A stretch of DNA of 64,000 nt from Maribacter orientalis (GCF_900109345.1 NZ_FNZN01000003.1:248001-312000), one strand, 5' to 3'. Shown: positions 29,020-37,841, counted from the first letter of the stretch. Notes: generated by a model not told the origin, from the letters alone. A program made the numbers and translations.

Positions 29020-29055
29020 TTACGGGTATATGTGGTAAAAGAGGAATAGGTATTA

Positions 29056-29907
29056 TTATCCCTGAAGCGACAAAAGTGGTATACTCGTATTAAAGCTTAC
29101 CTCTTCTACTGTGGTGTCTAAGAATGACCTTTGAATTAGGCCATAATCCTTTGAAATCATAATAATTAGATCGGCATTCATACTTTCTGCAAAAATTTGA
29201 ATGCCATCTTCTATCTGTTTAGATACAACCCTATGAAAACTAATCGGATTCGGTAATTTTTCAGAGAGCCGCTGCACCAATTGTTCTTGTTGTAGTTCTA
29301 TTTCCTCAAAAAGTGGCATCTGTGACTTTGTAACATAAAGCAATTTAATTTGTGCTTTCTCTGAGTTAAGGTTATTTGCTATTTTCCTTAAAATAGAATC
29401 GTCAAAATCAACTTCAAAATCAATAGGAATAACCACTTGTTTGAAATTCTTGAACTTTGCTTTGTCAGGTACCACGAGTACATCACATTCTACTTTTGTA
29501 ATTACATCTCCCGAACGGGTGCCGATAAAAAATTCCTTAAGTTCAGAGGCACCTCGAGTACCCATTATAATAAGATCGATTTCTTTTTCTTGAATATGCT
29601 TGCGGATAGTTGTCAGAAAATAGCCCTGTTCGCGCATCGTAGTAAAATGATGATGTTCTTTTTTTGAGGATAGCGACGCTATAAATTTCTCCAAGTCCTT
29701 TAGCTTATGACTGATGGCCTTGGGCTCAATTTCTACCAGAACATTCGTACCAAACTCATAAACGGGCTTTTCTGTAATGTTCGAACCTTCTATATTGATA
29801 TAAAGAATAAAAAATTGACAAGGATTTTCTTTGAATAAGTCCACCGCATAACGAATGGAATTCTTTGAGTTCTTGGAAAAATCAGTAGGAATTAAAATCT
29901 TTTTCAA
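29056..29907 (-). CDS. Tandem-domain universal stress protein
   Basis: 283 residues. Domain 1 begins MKKILIPTDFSKNSK. Its glycine motif GTRGASELKEFFIGTRS is somewhat altered (second glycine missing). Domain 2 ends SKDYGLIQRSFLDTTVEEVS, the degenerate pattern. It has its own box at 29963. Confidence 0.92.
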   Translation of the reverse strand: MKKILIPTDFSKNSKNSIRYAVDLFKENPCQFFILYINIEGSNITEKPVYEFGTNVLVEIEPKAISHKLKDLEKFIASLSSKKEHHHFTTMREQGYFLTTIRKHIQEKEIDLIIMGTRGASELKEFFIGTRSGDVITKVECDVLVVPDKAKFKNFKQVVIPIDFEVDFDDSILRKIANNLNSEKAQIKLLYVTKSQMPLFEEIELQQEQLVQRLSEKLPNPISFHRVVSKQIEDGIQIFAESMNADLIIMISKDYGLIQRSFLDTTVEEVSFNTSIPLLSLQG

Positions 29908-29962
29908 CGGTCTTTCTTTTTTATATTTTAAGAAAAATAGTGTCGATAATGTCTAAAAACTA

Positions 29963-29974
29963 TGATTTTGGTCA
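29963..29974 (-). promoter_or_regulatory. CRP/FNR-type box (TGATTTTGGTCA)
   Basis: Followed after 23 bases on the minus strand by TATTTTTC (29932..29939), then the USP start at 29907. Confidence 0.82.
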
Positions 29975-29992
29975 GGTCAAGAATTTTGTAAC

Positions 29993-30829
29993 CTACTCAT
30001 GAAGTACAAATATCGGTATCGTAGTGTGAAAACTTAACTTTTCAATAGTCGTATCGAATAATAGTTGCTGAAAAAAGTTAAGGTTTTTGGCTACCATCGT
30101 TAGCATTTCTATTTGATTTTCGCCAACAAAATTTAAAATGGCTTCCTTGATGTTTTTATTGGTCACATTATGAAAATTATGTGTACCCACGAATATTTCT
30201 TCTAAATAATCTTGTAAATATTCTTTATTTTTTTCTTGAGTGCATGTAAGTATCCCATTGGCTTGTGATACGTTTAAAACATTAAAATTGGCCTTCGAGA
30301 TTCGTAGCTGATCTGAAAGCGTATTTAATATGGGGTGGGTATAAAAGATATTATAATCGGTTGCGAATGCGATTTTCTTTGGTTTTGTAAGCGGTGCATT
30401 TTCTGGTATTACCAATACGTTACAGATTACTTTGGTAATTACATCGCCTGTATTGCTACCAACAACAGCTGTTCGTAAGCCCGATGTCCCTTTTGTGCCC
30501 ATAACAATAAGGTCAATTTTTTTTTCATAGACCGTTTTTCGTATGATATCTATAAAATTACCATATTCTTGAAGTACAATTAGATGATGTTTTTGGTGAA
30601 CCAGTAACCGCTCGACGCGCATAGAAAATAAATCGATATTTTTTTTAATTGTAGCTAATATTTTTTTGCTAGGAAAAGCAAAGGAATTGCTATTTACACC
30701 AGAGTATTTTAACTCGCCAATGTGTAAAATGTAGAAAGTGCAGCTCTCGTTTTTAAAGAACCGTAGAGCATATTCTAAAGCATTCCAAGAATTGGCCGAA
30801 AAATCTGTGGGTAATAAAATGTGCTTCAT
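29993..30829 (-). CDS. Tandem-domain universal stress protein
   Basis: 278 residues. Domain 1 begins MKHILLPTDFSANSW and holds the full ATP motif GTKGTSGLRTAVVGSNT. Domain 2 has the degenerate KNLNFFQQLLFDTTIEKLS end. The strong promoter just upstream has a perfect -7 element. Confidence 0.93.
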   Translation of the reverse strand: MKHILLPTDFSANSWNALEYALRFFKNESCTFYILHIGELKYSGVNSNSFAFPSKKILATIKKNIDLFSMRVERLLVHQKHHLIVLQEYGNFIDIIRKTVYEKKIDLIVMGTKGTSGLRTAVVGSNTGDVITKVICNVLVIPENAPLTKPKKIAFATDYNIFYTHPILNTLSDQLRISKANFNVLNVSQANGILTCTQEKNKEYLQDYLEEIFVGTHNFHNVTNKNIKEAILNFVGENQIEMLTMVAKNLNFFQQLLFDTTIEKLSFHTTIPIFVLHE

Positions 30830-30877
30830 TCACTATAGTTGCACTTCAAATGTAAGCTATCGAAAGAAATGAATATA

Positions 30878-30889
30878 TGATATTAATCA
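30878..30889 (-). promoter_or_regulatory. CRP/FNR-type box (TGATATTAATCA)
   Basis: Followed after 23 bases on the minus strand by TACATTTG (30847..30854), an exact TAnnTTTG, then the USP start at 30829. Confidence 0.87.
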
Positions 30890-30946
30890 GTTAATACAAT
30901 TTTCTGATTTGCCAACTTACCTTATCTAATTTATATTTTACAATGC

Positions 30947-31519
30947 TTACATTTCCCCTATTCGATTATTGCGGCCTTCATTTGCTATGATTCCTTCTTT
31001 CTTAAAACCCAAAAGTTTACATATAAGGCATTCACGGGTAATATCGGCAACACTTGCCAAATGGCTAAGAGATATTTTTATGGTTTCTTTTGTTTTTATG
31101 TTCATGATATTGGTGAATTGCAAAAAGGTTTGTGCCTTTTTCTTGAGCACCGAACTATAGGCTATTTGTAGTAACTATATCTTAAAAACGGTAATGTTCT
31201 TCGTCAAAATCTTTAACAATTCGAAAGAAATTGTATTGTTTTATGGCTAAAATATTCGTGGGACTTTCTTTAGAAGTTCCCGAAAGTTCTAACGGTTCAC
31301 TAGCCGTAACCGATTCTTGATATGATATATTGTTCAAAAAACAAGTTAAACCCAAAAAGCCATTGGCACAATATAAAGAAGTCATTAATTCCTAATTATC
31401 GGCTTCTGAACTATGGCATTTGACAATCCCTTTTAAGATTTATTAGATCGAGAACTTTCTTCATAAATACTTTCACCTTGGCCGAAAAAGACCAGTTCAC
31501 TATTACCGTCAAAAAAAAT
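30947..31519 (-). pseudogene. Decayed CRP/FNR half of a response regulator
   Basis: The frame of the regulator at 31520..31969 ends at a TAG, but the same frame continues as a CRP-like stretch (NSELVFFGQGESIYEESSRS) before a second stop. Shifted frames then give KGIVKCHSSEADN, GFLGLTCFLNNISYQESV and PLELSGTSKES (31182..31385), and finally IAYSSVLKKKAQTFLQF and LASVADITRECLICKLLGF with KKEGIIANEGRN (30947..31162). These are, in order, the cNMP-binding barrel and the helix-turn-helix of a CRP/FNR protein, and they line up with the intact fusion at 50478..51551. At least two stops and two frame changes are present, so the DNA-binding part is dead. Confidence 0.85.
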
Positions 31520-31969
31520 CTAAAGTTCGTTCAAAGTTTGTAATTCATCCTTTGAAATATCATGGCCGTTTGATGTTTTGTTGTGCATACCGTTCATGAG
31601 TTCGACTTTAGCTAACTGGCTTTCAATGGCGCTAATGAGTTCTTCTTCTTCAAACGGTTTGGTCAGATAATCGTCTGCGCCAAGATCCAAGCCTTTTCTA
31701 ATTTCTTTATGTTCTGTTTTAGCCGATAGAAAGATAAAAGGAATCTGTTTGGTTTTTTCATTATTAGAAATCTTTTCCAAAACACCAAAGCCATCAATGA
31801 CTGGCATCATAATATCACAAATGATTATATCGGGTATTTTCTCATTGGCTAATTCGATGCCTAATTTTCCATTGGGTGCGGTCATCACTGAATACCCAGA
31901 AAGCTCTAAAAGTTCTTCGGTGTTTTCGCGTAAAGCTCTGTCATCCTCAATAAGTAGAATAGTCTTCAT
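31520..31969 (-). CDS. Receiver-only remnant of a REC-CRP response regulator
   Basis: 149 residues: a complete receiver domain with acidic pocket IEDD, phospho-acceptor Asp in IICDIMMP, FLSAKT and the TKPFEE lysine. A short tail ends where the fused CRP domain has been cut off by a TAG. It directly follows the kinase gene (5-base gap). The receiver may still be phosphorylated and act as a phosphate sink or single-domain regulator, or the whole gene may be decaying. Confidence 0.88.
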   Translation of the reverse strand: MKTILLIEDDRALRENTEELLELSGYSVMTAPNGKLGIELANEKIPDIIICDIMMPVIDGFGVLEKISNNEKTKQIPFIFLSAKTEHKEIRKGLDLGADDYLTKPFEEEELISAIESQLAKVELMNGMHNKTSNGHDISKDELQTLNEL

Positions 31970-31974
31970 TTTTT

Positions 31975-33486
31975 CTAGTTTTTATGTTCTAGTGGTATGC
32001 TTACCGTAAAAATTGAACCTTTATTTAACTCACTTGAAAATTCTAGGCCACCACCTAAGTTTTCTAGATGCTGTTTTGCAATATTGAGACCTATTCCGGT
32101 ACCTTGTGTCAAAAGGGCATTTTCTGCTCTAAAATAACGGTTAAAAATATATTTTTGTTCTTCTTCTGGAATTCCAATTCCCTTATCGATAATTTTTAAG
32201 AACAACTTGTTTTCTTCGATTGCGACCTGTACATCTATAACAGAATCTTCAGGGGAATATTTTATGGCATTATGCACAAGATTCGATAATGCCAACTCTA
32301 ATGTTTTTTCGTCGAATTGTATGATAATATCATCAAAATTTTCAGGATATTGAATTTTTTGGCCCGCTTTGAGTAACATGTTGGCATCATAAATTACTTC
32401 GTTAACTATTTTACTTAGCGCAAAGGTTTCAATTTTATAATTAACCTTACCGGAATCCAATCGTTCTACGGAAAGAAAATCGTTAAGAATGGTATCAAGA
32501 TATTTTACCTTTTTTTTAATCGTGTTCACATGCTTGTCACGCTTTTCTTGTTGTTCGGTCTGAGTGTATTTTCCCAACAGCGTAATTGAGGTCAATATAC
32601 TGCTCAAAGGTGTTTTGAATTCGTGTGACACCAAGGATAAAAAACGTGTCTTTAATTCATTCAGTTCCTTTTCTACAGCTAGCGCCTCTGTCAGTTGTTT
32701 TGTGCGTTCATCTACTGTTTTCTCGAGTTTTTCCGTATAGTTTTTTCGCTCGGTAATATCTAGTATCATGGCTACAAAAACCTTGTTATCTCCTATGGCT
32801 GATAGTTGTAGATGTACTTCTACGGGATAGGAAGAACCATTTTTTCTTCCGTGAACGGTTTCAAACTTGAGCTTTTCCATTTTGCCTTTCAATAAAGGCT
32901 GTATCAATTCTCTAAATTTAGGTTGACTTAATTCTGGTTTAATATTTACCGGAGTCATCTTGACCAGCTCCTCAATGGTATACCCTAAGTTTCGCTGTGC
33001 TTCTTTATTAACATTGATGAATTTGAAAGTAATAGCATCAAAAACATAGATTTCGCTTAGCGATTCGTTAAAAATACGTGCCCAGTGACTAAGTTCTATT
33101 TCTTTTTGCTTTCGTTCCGTAATATCAATAATTAAAGCCATTACATAAGTGACGCCATCAAGCTCAAAAGGATTTAGACCTGCCTCGACCGGAAATTCAT
33201 TACCGTCTTTGCAAATGCCAAATAAATCGCGGCCTTGTCCCATTTGACGTTTTCCGCTTTTTGCTATAAAGTGTTCAACATGAGTATCATGGTTATGATG
33301 GTATCTTTTAGGAATAAGTATATCGAGCGGTTTTCCAATCAGTTCATCTTTTTCATAACCGAACATTTCCATTGCTGAAGAATTGGTTGCAACGATGACC
33401 TGCTCAGTATTTACAACAATTATACCTTCCGAAATCCCTTCTGAAAGAAGATTGAAAATATTACTGTTTTTTTGAAAAATATGCAT
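31975..33486 (-). CDS. PAS-PAS histidine kinase with FixL-like first PAS domain
   Basis: 503 residues, no membrane segment, hence cytoplasmic. PAS1 is about 12-125, PAS2 about 135-250, then a coiled linker, HisKA with His288 in SHEFKTPLSS, and HATPase (NAIKYSPED, DKGIGIP, GTGIGLNIAKQHLE). In PAS1, His66 (in HHNHD) and Arg86 (in GQGR) are 20 residues apart, as are the heme ligand His200 and Arg220 of Bradyrhizobium FixL. Oxygen or heme sensing is therefore possible, but many non-heme PAS domains share this motif. It pairs with the damaged regulator next to it. Confidence 0.88.
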   Translation of the reverse strand: MHIFQKNSNIFNLLSEGISEGIIVVNTEQVIVATNSSAMEMFGYEKDELIGKPLDILIPKRYHHNHDTHVEHFIAKSGKRQMGQGRDLFGICKDGNEFPVEAGLNPFELDGVTYVMALIIDITERKQKEIELSHWARIFNESLSEIYVFDAITFKFINVNKEAQRNLGYTIEELVKMTPVNIKPELSQPKFRELIQPLLKGKMEKLKFETVHGRKNGSSYPVEVHLQLSAIGDNKVFVAMILDITERKNYTEKLEKTVDERTKQLTEALAVEKELNELKTRFLSLVSHEFKTPLSSILTSITLLGKYTQTEQQEKRDKHVNTIKKKVKYLDTILNDFLSVERLDSGKVNYKIETFALSKIVNEVIYDANMLLKAGQKIQYPENFDDIIIQFDEKTLELALSNLVHNAIKYSPEDSVIDVQVAIEENKLFLKIIDKGIGIPEEEQKYIFNRYFRAENALLTQGTGIGLNIAKQHLENLGGGLEFSSELNKGSIFTVSIPLEHKN

Positions 33487-33510
33487 ATATCAAATATAAA
33501 AGATTACAAC

Positions 33511-33522
33511 TGATTCTTATCA
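33511..33522 (+). promoter_or_regulatory. CRP/FNR-type box (TGATTCTTATCA)
   Basis: On the plus strand TATTTTTA (33546..33553) follows after 23 bases, leading to the TerB-like gene start at 33580. On the minus side a TATATTTG (33491..33498) lies only 12 bases away and probably belongs to the kinase promoter, so the box may act differently there. Confidence 0.78.
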
Positions 33523-33579
33523 TTGAATTCCTAGCTTATGAATCATATTTTTAAAATATACAACTTAAAGCCATTGAAA

Positions 33580-33981
33580 ATGAGAAATACAGATAAGACG
33601 ATGAACGAACTCTATAAAAGCTTGGGTAAATTGTTTTATGCAGTTGCCATTTGCGATGGTAGTGTACATATAAAAGAATGGGATAAAGTTGAGGAAATTG
33701 TAAAAGAAAAATGGTTATATGTCGATGATTTTACCGATAGATACGGTGCCGATGCCGCAAACCAAATTGAAATTGTTTTTGACTGGCTTTTAGAATATGA
33801 AAAGACAAGCGAAGAGTGTTTTCAAGAGTTTAAAGAATTCTATGAAGAACATCCGCAAGCTTTCTCTGAAGAAATCAAATCATTGACGAAGGAGACCACT
33901 AATGCAATAGCCAATTCCTTTTCAAAAAAAAATAAGTCAGAACTTGACCTTTTGGCACAGATTGATTTATTGTTGCAATAG
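33580..33981 (+). CDS. TerB-like protein
   Basis: 133 residues from Met at 33580 (MRNTDKTMNEL). An in-frame Met at 33538 lies upstream of the deduced transcription start and is rejected. The region KLFYAVAICDGSVHIKEWDK is typical of TerB-like helical domains. Such domains occur in tellurite-resistance and DnaJ-related proteins; the biochemical role is unknown. It is controlled by the box at 33511. Confidence 0.65.
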   Translation: MRNTDKTMNELYKSLGKLFYAVAICDGSVHIKEWDKVEEIVKEKWLYVDDFTDRYGADAANQIEIVFDWLLEYEKTSEECFQEFKEFYEEHPQAFSEEIKSLTKETTNAIANSFSKKNKSELDLLAQIDLLLQ

Positions 33982-34029
33982 ACATATGAATTAAAGAAAT
34001 TCGAAACTTTACGATGTTTCTTATTCTAC

Positions 34030-34860
34030 TTATATTTTAAATGTCAATACAGGTAAATTTGCATGGTTGGCCACATCTTCACCAATGCTTCTACTACCTA
34101 ATAGAAAATGTATTATAGGCTTTCTACCTCGCGTGGGTATAGCAAGTATATCATAATTTCCCTTTTTTGAAAAGTTCATAAGACCATGCTCTACACTATA
34201 ATCATTATAGATTGTTACCTCTTGTTCAATTGTACCTGCCTTATAGAAAAATTTTGAAATACGCTCTTCTATTTCGGTATTACTGTTAAAATCGTAATAT
34301 GGCGTATTAATATAAACAAGGTTCAACTTCGCAGAAAAATTAGCCGCAAATTCCCTAACATTTTTGAAGGCTAAAATCGAATCTTCGGTAAAATCGCATG
34401 CGAATACTATATTTTCAATCTTAAAATCTGGATTTGGCATTTTAACGACAAGAACTGGCACATCTGATGACCGTACCACTTTTTCGGTGTTGGAACCCAC
34501 GAATACATCACCTAAGCCACTGGTTCCATGTGAACCCATTACAATCAAATCAATATGCTGTTCTTGAGCAACTTTGTTCAATTCTTTAAAATCTTTATAG
34601 TTTTGAACTATTTCTCTGACTTTAATATCCTCTAAATATGGTTGGTTCAAAAAAGGTTTGAATCGTTTTTTAGCAAGGTTCATATAATATTTTGCTTCTT
34701 CATATTCTTGGGCTTCATCTTTTGTAAGTACTGCTTCTGAAATACCCATCATATGAAGTACTATAATTTCGGCATTTAGCTGTTTTGCAATTCTAGCTGC
34801 AATATGTAATGCATGTACAGAGGGCTTGGAAAAATCTACGGGAACTAATATTTTTTTCAT
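34030..34860 (-). CDS. Tandem-domain universal stress protein
   Basis: About 276 residues from Met at 34860 (MKKILVPVDFSKPS). An in-frame Met at 34887 would overlap the upstream gene. Domain 1 has GSHGTSGLGDVFVGSNT. Domain 2 differs from the other USPs here in keeping a glycine/serine loop (RGRKPIIHFLLGSRSIGED), so it may also bind nucleotide. It follows the HPF-like gene directly and shares its promoter at 35230: a hibernation-plus-USP operon. Confidence 0.92.
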   Translation of the reverse strand: MKKILVPVDFSKPSVHALHIAARIAKQLNAEIIVLHMMGISEAVLTKDEAQEYEEAKYYMNLAKKRFKPFLNQPYLEDIKVREIVQNYKDFKELNKVAQEQHIDLIVMGSHGTSGLGDVFVGSNTEKVVRSSDVPVLVVKMPNPDFKIENIVFACDFTEDSILAFKNVREFAANFSAKLNLVYINTPYYDFNSNTEIEERISKFFYKAGTIEQEVTIYNDYSVEHGLMNFSKKGNYDILAIPTRGRKPIIHFLLGSRSIGEDVANHANLPVLTFKI

Positions 34861-34861
34861 T

Positions 34862-35173
34862 TTAAATGGCTTTTCTACTTTGTTCAAATTTTTCTTTGCG
34901 TTTACTTAATTGCCTTTCTAGGTCACTAATAGTATTTGCAGCAGATTTTTCAAAATTATTTTCGCTGGATTCGGCAAATATTCTAGGTCCGGGGGCGCTG
35001 AGTTGAATTTCACAGATTTTATCGTTTCCATCACTGCCGTTTCCTAATTTGAAAAAAACCTCGGCACGAATGATAAACTGATATTTGTTACCTAATTTTT
35101 GAAGATTACGAGTTACGATTTCACTTAACGAATTACTTTCGGGCATGTGTAAGTATTGAAAATTGATTGTCAT
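34862..35173 (-). CDS. Ribosome-hibernation HPF/RaiA-like protein
   Basis: 103 residues, the size of short HPF/YfiA proteins. It begins MTINFQYLHMPESNSLSEIV and has the family pattern of a first strand, a long helix and KYQFIIRAEVFF. Short HPFs bind the 30S decoding region and inactivate ribosomes in stasis. The acidic Gly-Asn insertion is unusual, so the assignment is by fold pattern. First gene of an operon with a USP; divergent from the DUF2267 gene, sharing one box. Confidence 0.82.
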   Translation of the reverse strand: MTINFQYLHMPESNSLSEIVTRNLQKLGNKYQFIIRAEVFFKLGNGSDGNDKICEIQLSAPGPRIFAESSENNFEKSAANTISDLERQLSKRKEKFEQSRKAI

Positions 35174-35229
35174 AATGTGTTTGGTCTTAGTTTCTTTTCA
35201 AAAATATCACTGCTATTCTTTTTATAAAA

Positions 35230-35241
35230 TGACCTGTGTCA
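35230..35241. promoter_or_regulatory. Bidirectional CRP/FNR-type box (TGACCTGTGTCA)
   Basis: It lies exactly equidistant (about 62 bases from its centre) from divergent starts at 35173 and 35298. The minus side has TATTTTTG (35200..35207, 22-base spacing). The plus side has the weaker AAAATTTA (35265..35272, 23-base spacing). Confidence 0.83.
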
Positions 35242-35297
35242 TTTCAAGAGTTGACTTAAATTTTAAAATTTATACCTCATTGTAAAACCAAAATATT

Positions 35298-35750
35298 ATG
35301 GCACTTAATTTTAATCAATATGCAACAGAGGGTAATGCCTTTTTAAAGGATTATGCCAAAGAAATGAATATGCCCAATGATCGTAATAAGGCAGGTCGAG
35401 TTTTCACTTCTATTATGCATGCACTTAGAGATATAATTCCGACAGAAGAATCATTACAGCTAATTTCTCAACTACCCATGTTTCTTAAAGCTATTTATGT
35501 TAATGGATGGTCGATTAAGAAGGAAAAGCCTAAGGTCAAAAATATGGCTGAATTTTTAGATTTGGTTCGTGCACATGACTGGCCAGCTGCGATTAATGAT
35601 TTCGAATATAGCGATGAGGTAGCTGAACAGTATGTAGACACCACTTTTATTTACCTTAGAAAATATATCTCCCTGGGCGAAATGGAGGATATACGAGACA
35701 GTTTACCTAAAGATCTTAAAAGTATGATTTACTCAAATTTGATGTTTTAA
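35298..35750 (+). CDS. DUF2267-family protein
   Basis: 150 residues, soluble and helical. The pattern of two repeats of about 65 residues (AGRVFTSIMHALRDIIPTEE, then QYVDTTFIYLRKYISLGEME) with acidic ends is that of DUF2267. Function unknown, though members often occur beside USP and BON genes in stress operons. It shares its box with the HPF-like gene. Confidence 0.8.
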   Translation: MALNFNQYATEGNAFLKDYAKEMNMPNDRNKAGRVFTSIMHALRDIIPTEESLQLISQLPMFLKAIYVNGWSIKKEKPKVKNMAEFLDLVRAHDWPAAINDFEYSDEVAEQYVDTTFIYLRKYISLGEMEDIRDSLPKDLKSMIYSNLMF

Positions 35751-36009
35751 ATTAGTAGATGGTTAGCAATATAGGTAAGTATTTAAAAGAAATAGCGGAA
35801 CTTTTTCAGATATTATCGGCTATTTTTTTAAAATAAAACTGAACTTGTCCAATCAGTACTTGGCTTAAATAGAATATTATTTTTCAACTCAATCATTTGT
35901 CTGCGGTAATATGTAGACGACTACCAGACTGAAAAGATTTACCGCTTAAGGGATTTATACATGTTATAGATGTGTTTGTGCTAATACCCGAATTTTAAAA
36001 TCAAGTTGT

Positions 36010-36681
36010 ATGAAAACTAAAATTATATTTTTACTAGTTGGTCTATTATTTTGGAACTGCAAACAAAAATCGGGTACTGAAAAATCAAAAGAGGTAGAAA
36101 TCTTAAAGGAACAAAAAGCAATAGTTCTTGTTCCACCTTCAATGATTGAACTTTGTAGTTTTGCCGATATTTCTCTTTCGAACAAATCTGACATAAATCA
36201 ATATCTCGACTTCAAACAAATTGATGCAAATCAATCGGTCTCTGCTATTGATATGAATTCAGCTATAGCGCTTTACAAAAAAATGATGAAGCGTGAAAAA
36301 GCTACTTCTTTACCAATTTTTGAAATCAAAAACACTGACAATGTAATTCTCCTAATCCAAGGTGTAGGCTTTGGAGGTCCTATTTGGGCCAAGGTTTTAG
36401 TGAATAGAAATTCACTGGAAATTAAAAATATAGCTTTCGAACATTTTGCGGAAACCGATGGGTATGGGGCAGCTATGACCCAATCTCCTTTTGTTAATGA
36501 GTTTATAGGGACAAAAATAAATTTAGATAAAAATACTTTTGCGCTTCAAAAAAACATGGAAAAAAGAATAGATGATGGGGTTATGGTCGATGGTATTTCT
36601 GGCGCAACCATGACTAGTGAAGCGGCAATAGAAATGGTCAACGAAGGATTAAAAAAATATAAGGGATATTTAAGGCCTTAA
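36010..36681 (+). CDS. FMN-binding (NqrC/RnfG-like) lipoprotein
   Basis: 223 residues with a lipoprotein signal (FWNC). The C-terminal half is an FMN_bind domain with the covalent flavinylation motif SGATMTS (predicted flavin-linked Thr200). GVGFGGPIWAKVLV resembles the NqrC core. It is a stand-alone copy: no Na+-NQR genes adjoin it. An extracytoplasmic electron carrier is the likely role, and it needs an ApbE flavin transferase encoded elsewhere. No TGAY-N4-RTCA box was seen in the 259 bases upstream, so it may not belong to the regulon. Confidence 0.82.
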   Translation: MKTKIIFLLVGLLFWNCKQKSGTEKSKEVEILKEQKAIVLVPPSMIELCSFADISLSNKSDINQYLDFKQIDANQSVSAIDMNSAIALYKKMMKREKATSLPIFEIKNTDNVILLIQGVGFGGPIWAKVLVNRNSLEIKNIAFEHFAETDGYGAAMTQSPFVNEFIGTKINLDKNTFALQKNMEKRIDDGVMVDGISGATMTSEAAIEMVNEGLKKYKGYLRP

Positions 36682-36830
36682 AAGATGAAAATATAATCAC
36701 AATTATTGCTTGAACTTTAGGCTAAGCTTTTGGGCGAATCTTGTCACATGCCACTCATAATGTTTTATAAGCGTCAAATTGTTTTCATATGAAACTTGAT
36801 TTGGAATCTTAGGAGGCATGACTTTGACCG

Positions 36831-37109
36831 CTAATCTAAAGGTTTTAGACCCTTCCACCTTCTAAGATTGGGAAGGGTGCTGTGGGCCAAGATTGTTGCT
36901 TCTTCCCTGGGCATTCCCCTTTTCTCCGAAAAGGCGATATTATTTTCGATTTTCTGTTCTAAGGTTATTCCATGGTCTACAAATGCCCCTTTTACATAGC
37001 AAAAATGACAATAATCGGTATTGACAGTACCATCTTTATTGGTGCCGAAATCTGATAAATGGTGCATGGGCATACCACAACTTTGACAAATATTTAATGA
37101 AGGTTTCAT
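36831..37109 (-). CDS. Small zinc-ribbon protein
   Basis: 92 residues. The N-terminal CQSCGMPM and CHFC pairs form a putative four-cysteine zinc ribbon, as in the PF12674-type family. The C-terminus (GMPREEATILAHSTLPNLRR) is helical. Role unknown. A box with TACCTTAG as -7 element lies upstream, so it is a regulon member. Confidence 0.8.
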   Translation of the reverse strand: MKPSLNICQSCGMPMHHLSDFGTNKDGTVNTDYCHFCYVKGAFVDHGITLEQKIENNIAFSEKRGMPREEATILAHSTLPNLRRWKGLKPLD

Positions 37110-37175
37110 TTGTTTGAATTTTAGAATTCTAAAGCTATTATGTCCTAAGGTAGAGTTCTATTGAAAAAATTAAAA

Positions 37176-37187
37176 TGATTTTGGTCA
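37176..37187 (-). promoter_or_regulatory. CRP/FNR-type box (TGATTTTGGTCA)
   Basis: Followed after 23 bases on the minus strand by TACCTTAG (37145..37152), then the zinc-ribbon gene at 37109. It overlaps the old stop codon (37185..37187) of the decayed gene upstream. Confidence 0.82.
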
Positions 37188-37809
37188 GTTGTACTTTTTT
37201 CCTCGAAACAGCACTGTAGCAAATATTCCTAATCCATCAAAAGAAGGATTTTGGGGATGTGTATACCCCCTTGCCCGTTAGACAAGTGAAATCGGTTTAT
37301 ACCTACTGATAATTGTATAGTACTATTCAGTTTTGCTGCCAATTCCACTACTGGACGGGCGGTAAGATTAAGGTTGGATCCTTGAGGAGGAAAACTCTAA
37401 AAAGTATAAAGGATTCCCCACTTAAATCAATAAATAGTCTAACATCAGCTATGTAAATACAATGCTATCTTATTTATACTATAGAAAGCCTGTACCAAAA
37501 CTCTCTGCTTATATTTTTTGTGTGTCGGTATCTATGTTCAGAACCCGAAATCCATTGGTTGTAGAGAGATTCAAAAGGCCATAAAAATCGAGGTTTTTTT
37601 GAAAGTATTGAACCGTATTCTGATTTAAGGGAGTAGGTTTCCATCGATGTATCAAAACCAGAGACATACTCCAATTCAACGGAATAGAGTTTTCCACCTT
37701 TTTGGTAGAAACTATCATTGGTTTTATTTTGAGCAATCAAACTTGAAATTGTAAGTAGAACACAACATCCTAAAAGAAATGATAACCGTATTCTTTTTAA
37801 ATATATCAT
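37185..37809 (-). pseudogene. Decayed acyloxyacyl hydrolase / PagL-like lipid A deacylase
   Basis: An intact signal peptide (MIYLKRIRLSFLLGCCVLL... to SLIAQ) starts at 37809. Its own frame runs to 37474 but becomes implausible after about residue 72. Plausible sequence continues in other frames: NLDFYGLLNLSTTNGFRVL, then ESFGTGFL after a stop, then FPPQGSNLNLTARPVVELAA, LSVGINRFHLSNGQGG and finally YTHPQNPSFDGLGIFATVLF before a stop at 37185. The HLSNGQGG and final region match the His/Ser motif and C-terminus of PagL-like outer-membrane barrels. Several frameshifts and stops separate the parts, so it is non-functional. It lies 32 bases after nrdJ. Confidence 0.65.
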
Positions 37810-37841
37810 GTCTAATTATTGTTAGTATAACTATTCATATT

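Noticed and set aside
30969-31160. 63-codon plus-strand frame
   Set aside because: It is antisense to the recognisable helix-turn-helix remnant of the decayed CRP gene.
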